A DNA stretch of 64,000 nucleotides from Bradyrhizobium tropiciagri (GTDB taxonomy: Bacteria; Pseudomonadota; Alphaproteobacteria; Rhizobiales; Xanthobacteraceae), in assembly GCF_018130545.1 (NCBI RefSeq), contig NZ_JAFCKF010000001.1, positions 806,001-870,000 of the forward strand. The letters are read 5' to 3'. How positions within the stretch are numbered: the stretch's first letter is position 1; each line of letters begins with the position of its first letter. The notes beneath the pieces were generated by a model. That model had not been told where the DNA came from, did no database searches, and worked only from the letters and a program-made list of their open reading frames with translations. This document shows, piece by piece, positions 1-11,174 of the stretch. The position numbers and the translations under genes are program-made.

Positions 1-1
1 G

Positions 2-310
2 GCGTCGCGGCCGAACGACCGCGCGCCGCTGTACTGCCTGAACCAGGTCGGCGTGCCGAAGCGGCCGGAGATCGCGGCCGGCGAGTTCGCCAAGGCGATT
101 GAAAGCCAGCCGATCGCGGCCATCCCGTTCGATCCGCAGATCTTCGGTTCGGCCGCCAATAACGGCCAGATGATCGCCGAGATTTCCGCCAATCACCGCG
201 CGGTGGAGATGTTCCTGCAGATGGCGCAGCGGCTGACAGGCCGCGGCGAGACCAAGAAGCCAAGGGGGTCCTTCCTGTCGCCCCTGCTCGAAAAGCTGCG
301 GTCCAAATAG
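2..310 (+). CDS. cpaE: CpaE-like Flp pilus assembly ATPase, C-terminal fragment
   Basis: Only the last 102 residues lie in the window; the frame is open from base 2 to the stop, so the gene starts upstream. The visible part reads RPNDRAPLYCLNQVGVPKRP and then a segment on resetting the search to a protein named by its Asp/Ile-rich end, which matches the C-terminal part of CpaE/TadZ, a MinD/ParA-like protein that places the Tad secretion machine at the cell pole. The Walker motifs would be in the missing part. The identity is supported mainly by its place directly before cpaF, tadB and tadC on the same strand, 24 bases from the next start. A GTG at 53 inside this fragment is not a real start. 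Confidence 0.8.
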   Translation, partial: ASRPNDRAPLYCLNQVGVPKRPEIAAGEFAKAIESQPIAAIPFDPQIFGSAANNGQMIAEISANHRAVEMFLQMAQRLTGRGETKKPRGSFLSPLLEKLRSK

Positions 311-334
311 TGGCCCGCGTGGAGTCAAGACGTC

Positions 335-1798
335 GTGTTTGGTAAGCGTAGCGGAAACGATGGGGACGTGCGGGCACCCAAGCCCGCTTTTCAGACGCCG
401 GAGCCTGCCGGCACGTCGACCATGCCGCGCGAGTCCGCGGCACCGGCGATCTCGTCGCCACCGCTGGCACCGAGCAAGCCGCCGCCCGCTCCCGCTGCCG
501 AGGCGCGCCGCTCGGACAATTACTACCAGGTCAAGGCGACGATCTTCGGCGCCCTGATCGAGGCGATCGACCTGGCCCAGCTTGCCAAGCTGGACAGCGA
601 GTCGGCGCGCGAGGAAATCCGCGACATCGTCAACGAGATCATCGCGATCAAGAACATCGTGATGTCGATCGCCGAGCAGGAAGAGCTGCTCGACGACATC
701 TGCAACGACGTGCTCGGCTACGGCCCGCTCGAGCCGTTGCTGTCGCGCGACGACATCGCCGACATCATGGTCAACGGCGCGGGCACCGTGTTCATCGAAG
801 TCGCCGGCAAGATCCAGCGCACCGGAATCCGCTTTCGCGACAACCAGCAGCTGCTCAACATCTGCCAGCGCATCGTCAGCCAGGTCGGCCGGCGCGTCGA
901 CGAATCCTCGCCGATCTGCGACGCCCGCCTCGCCGACGGCTCGCGCGTCAACGCCATCGTGCCGCCGCTGGCGATCGACGGCCCCGCACTCACCATCCGC
1001 AAATTCAAGAAGGACAAGCTGACGCTGGAGCAGCTCGTCAAGTTCGGCGCCATCACGCCGGAAGGGGCGACCATCCTGCAGATCATCGGCCGGGTCCGCT
1101 GCAATGTGATCATCTCGGGCGGCACCGGCTCGGGCAAGACCACGCTGCTGAACTGCCTGACCAACTATATCGAGCACGACGAGCGCGTCATCACCTGCGA
1201 AGACGCCGCCGAACTCCAGCTGCAGCAGCCGCACGTGGTGCGACTGGAAACCCGGCCGCCGAACATCGAAGGCGAAGGCCAGGTGACGATGCGCGAACTG
1301 GTGCGCAACTGCCTGCGTATGCGCCCCGAGCGGATCATCGTCGGCGAAGTCCGCGGACCCGAGGCGTTCGACCTGTTGCAGGCGATGAACACGGGCCATG
1401 ACGGCTCGATGGGCACGCTGCACGCCAACAATCCGCGCGAGGCGCTGTCGCGCTGCGAATCCATGATCACCATGGGCGGCTTTTCGCTTCCTTCGCGGAC
1501 CATTCGCGAGATGATCTGCGCCTCGGTCGACATCATCGTGCAGGCCGCGCGCCTGCGCGACGGTTCGCGCCGCATCACGCACATCACCGAGGTGATGGGC
1601 ATGGAAGGCGACACCATCATCACCCAGGATATCTTCCTCTACGACGTGGTCGGGGAAGACGCCAACGGCAAGATCATCGGCAAGCACCGCTCGACCGGCA
1701 TCGGCCGGCCGCGCTTCTGGGAACGTGCGCGCTACTACAATGAAGAGAAGCGGCTTGCGGCGGCGTTGGACGCCTCCGACTCGCCGCCGCCGGCCTAG
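335..1798 (+). CDS. cpaF: Tad/Flp pilus secretion ATPase CpaF (TadA)
   Basis: A 487-residue type II/IV secretion hexameric ATPase that powers assembly of Flp pili at the inner membrane. Residues 1-60 are a Pro/Ala-rich, likely unstructured lead. The N-terminal CpaF domain follows (about 65-240), then Walker A GGTGSGKT at 262-269, an Asp box around 289-290 (CED), Walker B-like RIIVGEVRG at 333-341 and the His box region [13 protein letters not shown] at 354-366, all expected for the VirB11/PulE superfamily. The start is GTG. It stands between cpaE and tadB, with 11 bases to tadB, so it is part of one operon. Length and motif set are normal for the family. Confidence 0.95.
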   Translation: MFGKRSGNDGDVRAPKPAFQTPEPAGTSTMPRESAAPAISSPPLAPSKPPPAPAAEARRSDNYYQVKATIFGALIEAIDLAQLAKLDSESAREEIRDIVNEIIAIKNIVMSIAEQEELLDDICNDVLGYGPLEPLLSRDDIADIMVNGAGTVFIEVAGKIQRTGIRFRDNQQLLNICQRIVSQVGRRVDESSPICDARLADGSRVNAIVPPLAIDGPALTIRKFKKDKLTLEQLVKFGAITPEGATILQIIGRVRCNVIISGGTGSGKTTLLNCLTNYIEHDERVITCEDAAELQLQQPHVVRLETRPPNIEGEGQVTMRELVRNCLRMRPERIIVGEVRGPEAFDLLQAMNTGHDGSMGTLHANNPREALSRCESMITMGGFSLPSRTIREMICASVDIIVQAARLRDGSRRITHITEVMGMEGDTIITQDIFLYDVVGEDANGKIIGKHRSTGIGRPRFWERARYYNEEKRLAAALDASDSPPPA

Positions 1799-1809
1799 GG
1801 AGACGCAGG

Positions 1810-2787
1810 ATGCAGATGCAGATCCTTGCCCTCGCGTTTCTCGCCGCCACCACCGTGGGCGGCCTCGCCTGGGTGTTCCTGTATCCCTACCTCTCGGGGG
1901 AGAAGAAGGCCGAGTCGCGCCGCGCATCGGTGGCGCGCAGCGAACCTTCGACGAACCGGACGGCCGACCGCACGCAGCGCTCGCGCCGCGAGCAGGTCGA
2001 AGGATCATTGAAGGAGCTCGAGGCGCGCCGGCAGAAGGACAAGAAAGTCCCGCTCGGCGTGCGCATCTCGCAGGCCGGGCTGGAATGGTCCGAGCAGAAA
2101 TTCTGGATGATCTCCGGCGCCCTCGGCCTGTTCGGCTTCGGCATCGCGTTCATGATCGGCGGCGGCCTGCTCGGCGCGGCCGGCATCGGCTTTGCCATGG
2201 GTCTCGGCCTGCTGCGCTGGTTGCTCGGCTTCCTAAAGAAGCGTCGGGAGAAGGCTTTCCTGAAAGCGCTGCCCGATGCCGTCGACGTCATCGTGCGCGG
2301 CATCAAGGCCGGCCTGCCGCTGTTCGAATCGCTCAAGGCTGTGGTCAACGACGCGCCGGAGCCACTGCGCAGCGAGTTTCTCGCGATCATCGAGACCCAG
2401 GCGATCGGCATGCCGCTCGGCGAGGCCTGCGCCCGGCTCTATGAACGCATGCCGCTGCCGGAGGCGAACTTCTTCGGCATCGTGATCGCGATCCAGCAGA
2501 AGTCCGGCGGCAATCTGTCGGAAGCGCTCGGTAACCTGTCGCGGGTGCTGCGTGACCGCAAGAAGATGGCCGAGAAGATCCAGGCGATGTCGATGGAAGC
2601 GAAGGCTTCCGCCGGCATCATCGGCTCGCTGCCGCCGATCGTGATGATCCTCGTGTTCCTGACGACGCCGGACTACATCGCCCTGCTCTGGACCAACTCG
2701 ATGGGACAGCTGATGCTGGTCGCCTGCGCCCTCTGGATGACATGCGGCGTCTTGGTGATGAAGAAGATGATCAATTTCGATTTCTGA
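1810..2787 (+). CDS. tadB: Tad pilus inner-membrane platform protein TadB
   Basis: A 325-residue type II secretion F-domain membrane protein, partner of TadC in the platform on which CpaF acts. One transmembrane segment is at the N-terminus (residues 3-22), a basic cytoplasmic stretch follows, then two hydrophobic helices near 98-145, the T2SSF domain with KALPDAVDVIVRGIKAGLPL and the typical second half EAANFFGIVIAIQQKSGGNLSEAL-like segment, and two C-terminal helices. An AGGGAGA-type ribosome site (AGGGAGACGCAGG) precedes the ATG. Spacing to tadC is 9 bases. The family assignment is firm; the split between TadB and TadC rests on order. Confidence 0.93.
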   Translation: MQMQILALAFLAATTVGGLAWVFLYPYLSGEKKAESRRASVARSEPSTNRTADRTQRSRREQVEGSLKELEARRQKDKKVPLGVRISQAGLEWSEQKFWMISGALGLFGFGIAFMIGGGLLGAAGIGFAMGLGLLRWLLGFLKKRREKAFLKALPDAVDVIVRGIKAGLPLFESLKAVVNDAPEPLRSEFLAIIETQAIGMPLGEACARLYERMPLPEANFFGIVIAIQQKSGGNLSEALGNLSRVLRDRKKMAEKIQAMSMEAKASAGIIGSLPPIVMILVFLTTPDYIALLWTNSMGQLMLVACALWMTCGVLVMKKMINFDF

Positions 2788-2796
2788 CGGTGCAGC

Positions 2797-3771
2797 ATGA
2801 TTGATTTTCTGGTCGCCAAGCTTCACGACGTCAGGTTCATGACCATGCTGCTTGCCTTCTTCGCGGCAAGCGCGACGGTCTACACGCTGGTGATGCCGCT
2901 GCTCGCCGGCGGCGATCTCAACAAGCGCATGAAGGCGGTCGCCAGCGAGCGCGAGCGGCTCCGGCAGCGCGAGCGCGACCGTCTCTCCAAGACGGAGAAG
3001 GTGGCACTGCGGCAGACGCCGAAGCAGGTCGTCTCCAGGGTGGTGGACGACCTCAACCTCTCCAAATGGCTGGCCCAGGAAGCCGCTCTCGAGAAGCTGG
3101 TGATGGCGGGCTATCGCGGCCACGCTCCCTACGTCACCTTCCTGTTCGCCCGCGCGGTGACGCCGATCGTGATGCTGCTCGGCGCAATCATCTATACGTT
3201 CTTCATCGCCGGCGCGAACTGGTCGCTCACGCTCAAGATCGGCATTTGCGTCGGCGCGGCCTATGCCGGCCTGCAGGCGCCGATGCTGTTCCTGAAGAAT
3301 GCGATCTCCAAGCGCCAGCTCCAGATCAAGCGCGCCTTCCCCGATTCGCTCGACTTGCTGCTGATCTGTATCGAGTCCGGCATGTCGGTCGAGGTCGCGT
3401 TCCGCAAGGTCGCCAACGAGATCGTCGGGCAGTCGATCGCGCTGTCGGAGGAATTCGCGCTGACCACCGCGGAGCTGTCCTATCTGCAGGACCGGAAATC
3501 CGCCTATGAGAACCTGGCGCGCCGCACCGGGCTCGATGGCGTGAAGTCGGTGTGCATGGCGTTGCAGCAGTCCGAACGCTACGGCACCCCGCTCGGCCAG
3601 AGCCTGCGCGTGATGGCGCAGGAAAATCGCGACATGCGCATGAACGAGGCCGAGAAGAAAGCAGCGGCGCTGCCGCCCAAGCTGACCGTGCCGATGATCC
3701 TGTTCTTCCTGCCCTGCCTGTTCATCGTGATCCTCGGGCCGTCCTACATCAAGATCGCCACCATGCACTGA
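2797..3771 (+). CDS. tadC: Tad pilus inner-membrane platform protein TadC
   Basis: A 324-residue second F-domain membrane protein of the Tad machine. It has an N-terminal transmembrane helix (about 14-36), a strongly basic charged segment (residues 45-80, many Arg-Glu pairs), a pair of helices near 110-160, the T2SSF core with FPDSLDLLLICIESGMSVE and the closing hydrophobic stretch LTVPMILFFLPCLFIVILG. It is the last gene of the operon: a hairpin terminator follows 20 bases after the stop. No pilin (flp), prepilin peptidase or cpaB/C/D is in the window; these should be upstream. Confidence 0.93.
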   Translation: MIDFLVAKLHDVRFMTMLLAFFAASATVYTLVMPLLAGGDLNKRMKAVASERERLRQRERDRLSKTEKVALRQTPKQVVSRVVDDLNLSKWLAQEAALEKLVMAGYRGHAPYVTFLFARAVTPIVMLLGAIIYTFFIAGANWSLTLKIGICVGAAYAGLQAPMLFLKNAISKRQLQIKRAFPDSLDLLLICIESGMSVEVAFRKVANEIVGQSIALSEEFALTTAELSYLQDRKSAYENLARRTGLDGVKSVCMALQQSERYGTPLGQSLRVMAQENRDMRMNEAEKKAAALPPKLTVPMILFFLPCLFIVILGPSYIKIATMH

Positions 3772-3791
3772 GTTTGCGTGACTGCGCATAC

Positions 3792-3822
3792 GAGAACGCC
3801 CGGCATTGCCGGGCGTTTCTCT
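3792..3822. terminator. Hairpin terminator between the tad operon and the TPR gene
   Basis: The stem AACGCCCGGCA / TGCCGGGCGTT (3795-3805 and 3807-3817) with a very small loop is followed by TTTCTCTTT on the plus strand. It sits between the convergent tadC and TPR genes and can serve both. Confidence 0.8.
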
Positions 3823-3868
3823 TTGTGCGTATGAGAGTACGGGTATCGCGAAGCTGCGAGAGGTGGCG

Positions 3869-4675
3869 TTAGTCGCCCTTGGCAACGACAGGTGCGGCGC
3901 GCGACGCGGTCTTCGGCCCATCCTTGCGGTTCAGCATGTCGCGGAGATAGGCGACGTTGGCCGCAGCCTCGTCTGCCGGCAGATCCGCCTTGACGATCGT
4001 CTCGGCCTCCGCGAAGCGGCCCTGCAGGCCGACCACGAGCGCAAGGTTCTGCCGGATCCTGGTGTCGGCGCGGGCGCTGGCATAGGCCTGGCGCAGCGTC
4101 TCTTCTGCCTTCGGCAATTCCTTGGTCAGCATGTAGGACAGGCCGAGATTGGACAGCACCGATGGCTCGTCCGGGGCCAGCCGCAGCGCGCTGGCGTAGT
4201 AGCGCCGCGCTTCGTCGTGCCGGTTCAATTTGTCGAGCGTGGTTCCCTGCACCGACAGGATCCGCCAGTCCGGATTGTCCGGGCTGTGCGCGCGGCTCAG
4301 CACGTCGAATGCGGCCTGCGCATTGCCGTTGTCGGCGAGCGCCCGGCCATAGGCGGCGAGCAGCGCCTTGTTGCCGGGGTTGGCGATGGTCGCCTGCTCC
4401 AGCACCGCGCAGGCCTGCGAGCGCTGTCCGGTCATGCGCAGCGCCTGGCCATAGGCGATGGCTGCCTCGGTATCCTTGGGGTTCTTGCGATAGCGCTCGC
4501 CATAGACCTCGGCGGCGCGGCGCGGATCATCGGGCGTGGCCGGCGTGGGGTCCGAGCGGGACGCGATCGATCCCGTCACGTCGGACATGGTCTGGCAACC
4601 GCCGAGCCCTGCGGCGAGGACCGCCACAAGGGCTGCGGAAGCGAGATGCCGGCTCAAATGAGACTGTCGACGCAT
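3869..4675 (-). CDS. TPR-repeat lipoprotein, TadD-like
   Basis: A 268-residue protein from the ATG start; a GTG 15 bases further upstream would add five residues. The N-terminus is a lipoprotein signal: basic lead, hydrophobic stretch and lipobox LAAGLGGC with Cys27 as the acylation site. The rest is a series of tetratricopeptide repeats (for example residues near EAAIAYGQALRMTGQRSQA, GNKALLAAYGRALADNGNAQ and PSVLSNLGLSYMLTKELPKA). TadD, a lipoprotein with TPRs, is a known Tad pilus outer-membrane accessory, and this gene faces the tad operon, so a role in pilus biogenesis is likely but inferred from location. It is convergent with, not part of, the tad transcript. Confidence 0.78.
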   Translation of the reverse strand: MRRQSHLSRHLASAALVAVLAAGLGGCQTMSDVTGSIASRSDPTPATPDDPRRAAEVYGERYRKNPKDTEAAIAYGQALRMTGQRSQACAVLEQATIANPGNKALLAAYGRALADNGNAQAAFDVLSRAHSPDNPDWRILSVQGTTLDKLNRHDEARRYYASALRLAPDEPSVLSNLGLSYMLTKELPKAEETLRQAYASARADTRIRQNLALVVGLQGRFAEAETIVKADLPADEAAANVAYLRDMLNRKDGPKTASRAAPVVAKGD

Positions 4676-4882
4676 GGCACTGTGACTCACGAAATCGGGC
4701 GAATGGCTGCAACCGAGCGTGCCAGCAATAGACTGTTAACCCTAACGTCTGGTTAACTGGCGGCACAGGCGACCGGCGTGAAGGTTCCAATCCTGCAGGT
4801 CGTGTGGACCGCGGCCGCGCTACCATCCGCCGCGAAAGGCGTGTTAGTCACCAACCACGACGCCAGAACAGCCGAGAGCCGC

Positions 4883-6262
4883 ATGCCATCCGTGTTCGAG
4901 ACCGCCCCCACGACCGCCGTCACGCCGATCACCTTCGTCACCAAGGCGACATGGGATGCGGTCCGCAACGAGCTGCCGGCGCCGGCGCGCCAGTTCGCCG
5001 AGGCCAACCGCTTCGAGGCCAAGCCGGGAAAACTCCTGGTCCTGCCGGCGGCCGATGGCGGCATCGCGCAGGTACTGTTCGGCCTCGAGGACACAGACCA
5101 CAAGGCGCGCGACCCGTTCCGGCCCGGCGCCCTGCCCGGCCTGTTGCCGCCGGGCGTCTACCGCTTTGCCAACGCGCCGCATGACACGCGGCTCGCCGCG
5201 CTCGCCTTCGCGCTCGGCTGCTACCGCTTCGGCCGCTATCGCAAGAACAAGGCTCCCGAGGTCCGCCTGGTGCCGCCTGACGGCATCGACGCCGACGAGA
5301 TTGCACGGATGGCGGATGCCGCGGCGCTGGCGCGCGACCTCATCAACACGCCGTCCAACGACATGGGCCCGGCCGAGCTCGCCGAGGTGGCGCGCGATCT
5401 CGCCAGCCGGTTCGGCGCCGCCTTCAATTGCATCGAGGGCGACGAGCTCGCGCAGAATTTTCCGCTGATCCACGCCGTCGGCATGGCCTCGACGCGCGCA
5501 CCGCGGCTGATCGAGCTCTGCTGGGGCGATCCGGCGCATCCGAAGGTGACGCTGGTCGGCAAGGGCGTCTGCTTCGACACCGGCGGGCTCGACCTCAAGC
5601 CGTCGAGCGGCATGCTGCTGATGAAGAAGGACATGGGCGGCGCCGCCAATGTGCTGGCGCTCGCGCAGATGGTGATGGACGCCAAGCTAAAAGTGCGGCT
5701 GCGCGTGCTGATCCCGGCGGTCGAGAACGCGGTTGCCGGCAATGCGTTCCGTCCGCTCGACATCTTCAAGTCGCGCAAAGGCATCACGGTGGAGATCGGC
5801 AATACCGACGCCGAGGGACGGCTGGTGCTTGCCGACGCACTGGCGCTGGCCGACGAGGAGACGCCGGATCTGCTGGTCGATCTGGGCACGCTGACCGGCG
5901 CGGCGCGTGTGGCGCTGGGCCCGGATCTGCCGCCGTTCTACACCAACGACGAGGCGCTCGCCGGTGACGTCGCGGCTCATGCGAAGAGCGAGAACGACCC
6001 GTTGTGGCGGCTGCCGCTGTGGCCGGCCTACGATGCCTGGCTCGACTCCAAGACCGCCGATATCACCAACGCGCCGTCGGGCGGCTTCGCGGGCTCGATC
6101 ACCTGCGCGCTGTTCCTGCAGCGCTTTGTCGAGCACGCGCGGAGCTGGCTGCATGTCGACATCTACGGCTGGACGCCGTCGGCAAAGCCCGGACGCCCCG
6201 AAGGCGGCGAGTGCCAGGCGGCGCGTGCGATCTACAAATTGCTGAGCCAGCGCTATGCATGA
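4883..6262 (+). CDS. Leucyl aminopeptidase family protein (M17)
   Basis: A 459-residue dizinc/dimanganese aminopeptidase that removes N-terminal residues from peptides in the cytoplasm. The signature NTDAEGRL is present at 307-314, with the metal and substrate loop VGKGVCFDTGGLDLKPSSGM before it and the C-terminal ADITNAPSGGFAGSITCALFL. The ATG at 4883 is chosen over the upstream start at 4778 because the extra 35 residues do not look like the M17 N-domain and MPSVFETAP begins a normal one. The stop overlaps the start of the NlpC/P60 gene by 8 bases, so the two are translated together; both hydrolyse peptide bonds, one in peptides and one in peptidoglycan stems. Confidence 0.92.
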   Translation: MPSVFETAPTTAVTPITFVTKATWDAVRNELPAPARQFAEANRFEAKPGKLLVLPAADGGIAQVLFGLEDTDHKARDPFRPGALPGLLPPGVYRFANAPHDTRLAALAFALGCYRFGRYRKNKAPEVRLVPPDGIDADEIARMADAAALARDLINTPSNDMGPAELAEVARDLASRFGAAFNCIEGDELAQNFPLIHAVGMASTRAPRLIELCWGDPAHPKVTLVGKGVCFDTGGLDLKPSSGMLLMKKDMGGAANVLALAQMVMDAKLKVRLRVLIPAVENAVAGNAFRPLDIFKSRKGITVEIGNTDAEGRLVLADALALADEETPDLLVDLGTLTGAARVALGPDLPPFYTNDEALAGDVAAHAKSENDPLWRLPLWPAYDAWLDSKTADITNAPSGGFAGSITCALFLQRFVEHARSWLHVDIYGWTPSAKPGRPEGGECQAARAIYKLLSQRYA

Positions 6263-7097
6263 TGCCAGATTGACGCCGGCCCGCGCCGACCTCGCCGCGA
6301 AATATCTCGAGGGCAAGGTCACGGCCGCGCGCTTCGTCGAAGGCACGCTGTTCGAGGTGGTTGATGCGATCGCGCCGCTGCGCCGGGCGCCGGCAAGCGA
6401 TGCCGAGCAGATGACGCAGGCACTGCGCGGCGAGCGCGTCACGATCTATGATCGCAACGGCGAAGGCTGGGCCTGGGGCCAATTGGCCGATGACGGCTAT
6501 GTCGGCTGGTTACCCGAGGCCGCGCTGACGGCGCCCGGCGCCGCACCGACGCACAAGGTGACGGCGCTGCGCACGCTGGCGTTTCCGGGACCGTCGATCA
6601 AGCTGCCGCCGGTCGAGGCGCTGGCGATGGGGACCAAGCTCGCGATCCTCCGCGAGGACGGCGCTTTCGCCGTGACCCGAGAAGGCTGGCATCTGCCGCG
6701 CCAGCACCTCGCGCCGCTCGACGCGATGGCAGCGGATTTCGTCGGGATCGCCGAGCAATTCGTCGGCACGCCCTATCTCTGGGGCGGCAAGTCGAGCCTT
6801 GGCATCGATTGCTCCGGCCTGGTGCAAATCGCGCTGACGGCGGCCGGTACCGGCTGCCCGCGCGACAGCGACATGCAGCAGGACGGACTCGGCCGCGAAC
6901 TGACTTCAGCGGAATCGAAGCACCTGCAGCGCGGCGACCTGATTTTCTGGAAGGGCCATGTCGCCATCGCCCGCGATGCGACAACGATCGTGCACGCCAA
7001 TGCGCATCACATGGCAACAGTCGTGGAGAACACGCAGGCCGCGATTGCAAGGATCAAGGCTGCCGGCAGCGATGTCGTGGCGATCAAACGGCTGTGA
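6255..7097 (+). CDS. NlpC/P60 family cell-wall peptidase with SH3-like domains
   Basis: A 280-residue C40 family cysteine peptidase. The N-terminal half (about 40-150) has bacterial SH3-type stretches such as GERVTIYDRNGEGWAWGQL and DDGYVGWLPEAAL. The catalytic domain follows, with the nucleophile Cys186 in DCSGLVQIAL, preceded by GTPYLWGGKSS, and the partner His235 in GHVAIA; a third polar residue near HANAHHM completes the usual triad. Family members cut gamma-D-Glu-diamino acid bonds in peptidoglycan stem peptides. There is no clear signal peptide, so it may act on recycled muropeptides or peptides in the cytoplasm, which fits its translational overlap with the aminopeptidase. Confidence 0.92.
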   Translation: MHDARLTPARADLAAKYLEGKVTAARFVEGTLFEVVDAIAPLRRAPASDAEQMTQALRGERVTIYDRNGEGWAWGQLADDGYVGWLPEAALTAPGAAPTHKVTALRTLAFPGPSIKLPPVEALAMGTKLAILREDGAFAVTREGWHLPRQHLAPLDAMAADFVGIAEQFVGTPYLWGGKSSLGIDCSGLVQIALTAAGTGCPRDSDMQQDGLGRELTSAESKHLQRGDLIFWKGHVAIARDATTIVHANAHHMATVVENTQAAIARIKAAGSDVVAIKRL

Positions 7098-7102
7098 GCC
7101 CG

Positions 7103-7238
7103 TCATTCCGGGGCGGCGCGGAGTGCCGAGCCCGGAATCCATTCATCGTCAGAATCTGCGGCCTGATGGATTCCGGGCTCGCGCGGAGCCTGTCATCGGG
7201 CGCGCCTTCGCGCGACCCGTTGGCGCGCCCCGGAATGA
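7103..7238. repeat. Imperfect palindromic intergenic repeat
   Basis: Arms TCATTCCGGGGCG (7103-7115) and CGCCCCGGAATGA (7226-7238) are exactly complementary. Inside them a second pair, GCCCGGAATCCAT and ATGGATTCCGGGC, is also complementary, so the whole unit can fold into one long stem. It lies between the convergent NlpC/P60 and yejF genes and is of the dispersed palindrome type known from Bradyrhizobium genomes. Confidence 0.75.
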
Positions 7239-7248
7239 TACGCGGTGA

Positions 7249-8874
<1,626 letters not shown>

Positions 8875-8877
8875 GCG

Positions 8878-10062
8878 TCAGCCCTTCGAGAACGTCTTGC
8901 GCGGATCGAAGGCGTCGCGCGCGGCTTCGCCGATGAAGATCAGCAGCGACAGCATGATCGCGACCGAGAAGAAGCCGGTGAGGCCGAGCCACGGCGCCTG
9001 CACATTGGCCTTGCCCTGCGACAGCAATTCACCGAGCGAGGGCGAACCGGGCGGCAGGCCGAAACCGAGGAAATCCAGCGCCGTCAGCGTCATCACCGAG
9101 GACGAGACGATGAAGGGCAGGAACGTCATAGTCGCGACCATCGCGTTCGGCAACAAATGGCGGAACATGATGACGCCGTTGGAAACGCCGAGCGCGCGCG
9201 CCGCCTGGATGTATTCGAAATTGCGGCCGCGCAGGAATTCGGCGCGGACGAGGCCGACCAGCGAGACCCAAGAAAACAGCAGCAGGATGCCGAGCAGGAT
9301 GAAGAAGCCGGGCGGCAGCACCGCCGAGATGATCAGCAGCAGATAGAGCGAGGGGATCGCGGTCCAGATCTCGATCAGCCGCTGGAAGATCAGATCGGTC
9401 CAGCCGCCGAAATAGCCCTGCACACCGCCGGCCGCGATACCGATGATCGAGGACAGGATGGTCAGCGTCAGGCCGAACAGCACCGAGATGCGGAAGCCGT
9501 AGATCAGCCGCGCCACCACGTCGCGACCCTGATCGTCGGTGCCGAGCCAGTTGTATTCGAGGTCGCGGCAGCCGGTCAGGCCTTTCCGCTTCACTACATC
9601 CGCGCACTGCTTTTCGGTCAGCAGCCAGGTCGGCTTCGACGGCACCGCGGTCGGCGGATCGAGGTTGCGGCTGTCGTAGGAGTAGCGGATCGGCGGCCAG
9701 ATCATGCTGCCGCCCTTGGCGGCGATCTGCTTCTGCAAATAGGGATCGCGATAGTCGGCCGCGGTCTCGAAGTCGCCGCCGAAGGTGGTCTCGGCGTAAG
9801 TGAACACCACCGGCCAGTAGAGCTTGCCGTCATATTTGACGACCAGCGGCTTGTCGTTGGCGATGAAATTGGCAAACAGCGAGGCCACGAACAGCACGAG
9901 GAAGATCCAGAACGACCAGTAACCACGGCGGTTGGCCTTGAAGTTCTGCCAGCGCCGCTTGTTCAGCGGCGACGGCGAAAACCCGTGGCGGGTGGCGGGC
10001 ACCGCCTCGCCGAGCGGCGATTGCGTCGTGGTCTCGACCGGCTGGGGCGCGAGCATTGCCAT
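8878..10062 (-). CDS. yejE: Oligopeptide ABC importer permease YejE
   Basis: A 394-residue inner-membrane permease. It starts MAMLAPQPVE, has one N-terminal helix (WSFWIFLVLFVASLFANFI), a long periplasmic stretch containing YSYDSRNLDPPTAVPSKPTWLL and the DppC-type permease domain with helices and the EAA-loop region EYIQAARALGVSNGVIMFRHLLPNA. The open frame runs much further upstream, but the ATG that overlaps the yejB stop as TGATG is the natural start and keeps the family length. Works with YejB to form the channel energised by YejF. Confidence 0.94.
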   Translation of the reverse strand: MAMLAPQPVETTTQSPLGEAVPATRHGFSPSPLNKRRWQNFKANRRGYWSFWIFLVLFVASLFANFIANDKPLVVKYDGKLYWPVVFTYAETTFGGDFETAADYRDPYLQKQIAAKGGSMIWPPIRYSYDSRNLDPPTAVPSKPTWLLTEKQCADVVKRKGLTGCRDLEYNWLGTDDQGRDVVARLIYGFRISVLFGLTLTILSSIIGIAAGGVQGYFGGWTDLIFQRLIEIWTAIPSLYLLLIISAVLPPGFFILLGILLLFSWVSLVGLVRAEFLRGRNFEYIQAARALGVSNGVIMFRHLLPNAMVATMTFLPFIVSSSVMTLTALDFLGFGLPPGSPSLGELLSQGKANVQAPWLGLTGFFSVAIMLSLLIFIGEAARDAFDPRKTFSKG

Positions 10063-11171
10063 CACACCTCCCGCGCCTCGAAGTCGATCCGAGGATCGAT
10101 CCACATATAGGCCAGATCGGAGATCAGATTGACCACCAATCCGACCAGCGAGAAGATGAACAGCGTTCCGAACACCACCGGATAGTCGCGGTTCAGGACG
10201 CTCTCGAAGCCGAGCAGGCCAAGCCCGTCGAGCGAGAAGATGGTCTCGATCAGCAGCGAGCCCGAGAAGAACGCGTGGATGAACGCGCCCGGGAAGCCCG
10301 CGATCACGATCAGCATGGCGTTGCGGAAGACGTGGCCGTACAGCACCTGGCGCTCGCTGCAGCCCTTTGCACGCGCGGTCATCACGTATTGCTTGCGAAT
10401 CTCGTCGAGAAACGAGTTCTTGGTCAACAGCGTCATGGTGGCGAAGGCGCCGAGCGCCATCGAGATCAGCGGCAGCGTCAGATGCCAGAAGTAATCGATG
10501 ATCTTCCAGTACCAGGGGAACTGGGCCCAGCCGTCCGACGTCAGGCCGCGCAGCGGGAAGATGTTGAGGAACGAGCCGCCGGCAAACAGCACGATCAGCA
10601 GGATCGCGAACAGGAAGCCCGGGATCGCAAAGCCGATGATGATCACCGCCGAGGTCCAGGTGTCGAACCTGGAGCCGTCCTTCACCGCCTTGCGGATGCC
10701 GAGCGGAATCGAGATCAGATAGGTCAGCAGCGTCATCCAGATGCCGAGCGACATCGAGACCGGCAGCTTTTCCTTGATCAGCTGGAGCACGCTGACGCTG
10801 CGGAAATAGCTGTTGCCGAAATCGAACCGCGCGAAATTCCACACCATCAGCGCAAACCGCTCCGGCGCGGGTTTGTCGAAGCCGAACTGCACCTCGAGCT
10901 TCTTGATGAAGTCAGGATCGAGCCCTTGCGCGCCCCGGTACTTCGAATTGACGGCCGCGCCGGCGCCCGCTCCCTGGCCGCGCTGCGCGCCGAAATCACC
11001 GCCGCCGCCCGAGACGCGCGAGGTGCCGCCTGTGTCGGCGCCGTTGAGCTGCGCGATGACGCGCTCGACCGGACCGCCGGGAGCAAACTGCACGACCACG
11101 AAGGAGACGAACAGGATGCCGAGCAGCGTCGGCAGCATCAGCAGGATACGTCGGGCGATATAGGCGCTCAT
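10062..11171 (-). CDS. yejB: Oligopeptide ABC importer permease YejB
   Basis: A 369-residue DppB-type permease: N-terminal helix IARRILLMLPTLLGILFVSFVVVQFAP region, periplasmic insert, then five helices with the EAA loop YVMTARAKGCSERQVLYGHVFRNAM. A Gly/Ala/Arg-rich insert (about residues 45-75, SRVSGGGGDFGAQRGQGAG) is a feature seen in YejB proteins. The last base of its TGA is the first base of yejE, and it begins 3 bases after the second binding-protein gene. Confidence 0.94.
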   Translation of the reverse strand: MSAYIARRILLMLPTLLGILFVSFVVVQFAPGGPVERVIAQLNGADTGGTSRVSGGGGDFGAQRGQGAGAGAAVNSKYRGAQGLDPDFIKKLEVQFGFDKPAPERFALMVWNFARFDFGNSYFRSVSVLQLIKEKLPVSMSLGIWMTLLTYLISIPLGIRKAVKDGSRFDTWTSAVIIIGFAIPGFLFAILLIVLFAGGSFLNIFPLRGLTSDGWAQFPWYWKIIDYFWHLTLPLISMALGAFATMTLLTKNSFLDEIRKQYVMTARAKGCSERQVLYGHVFRNAMLIVIAGFPGAFIHAFFSGSLLIETIFSLDGLGLLGFESVLNRDYPVVFGTLFIFSLVGLVVNLISDLAYMWIDPRIDFEAREV

Positions 11172-11174
11172 CGG

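Noticed and set aside
2233-3921. Long minus-strand open frame opposite tadB and tadC
   Set aside because: His/Arg/Asp-rich text without family likeness; the plus strand carries two clear pilus genes. A GC-rich shadow.
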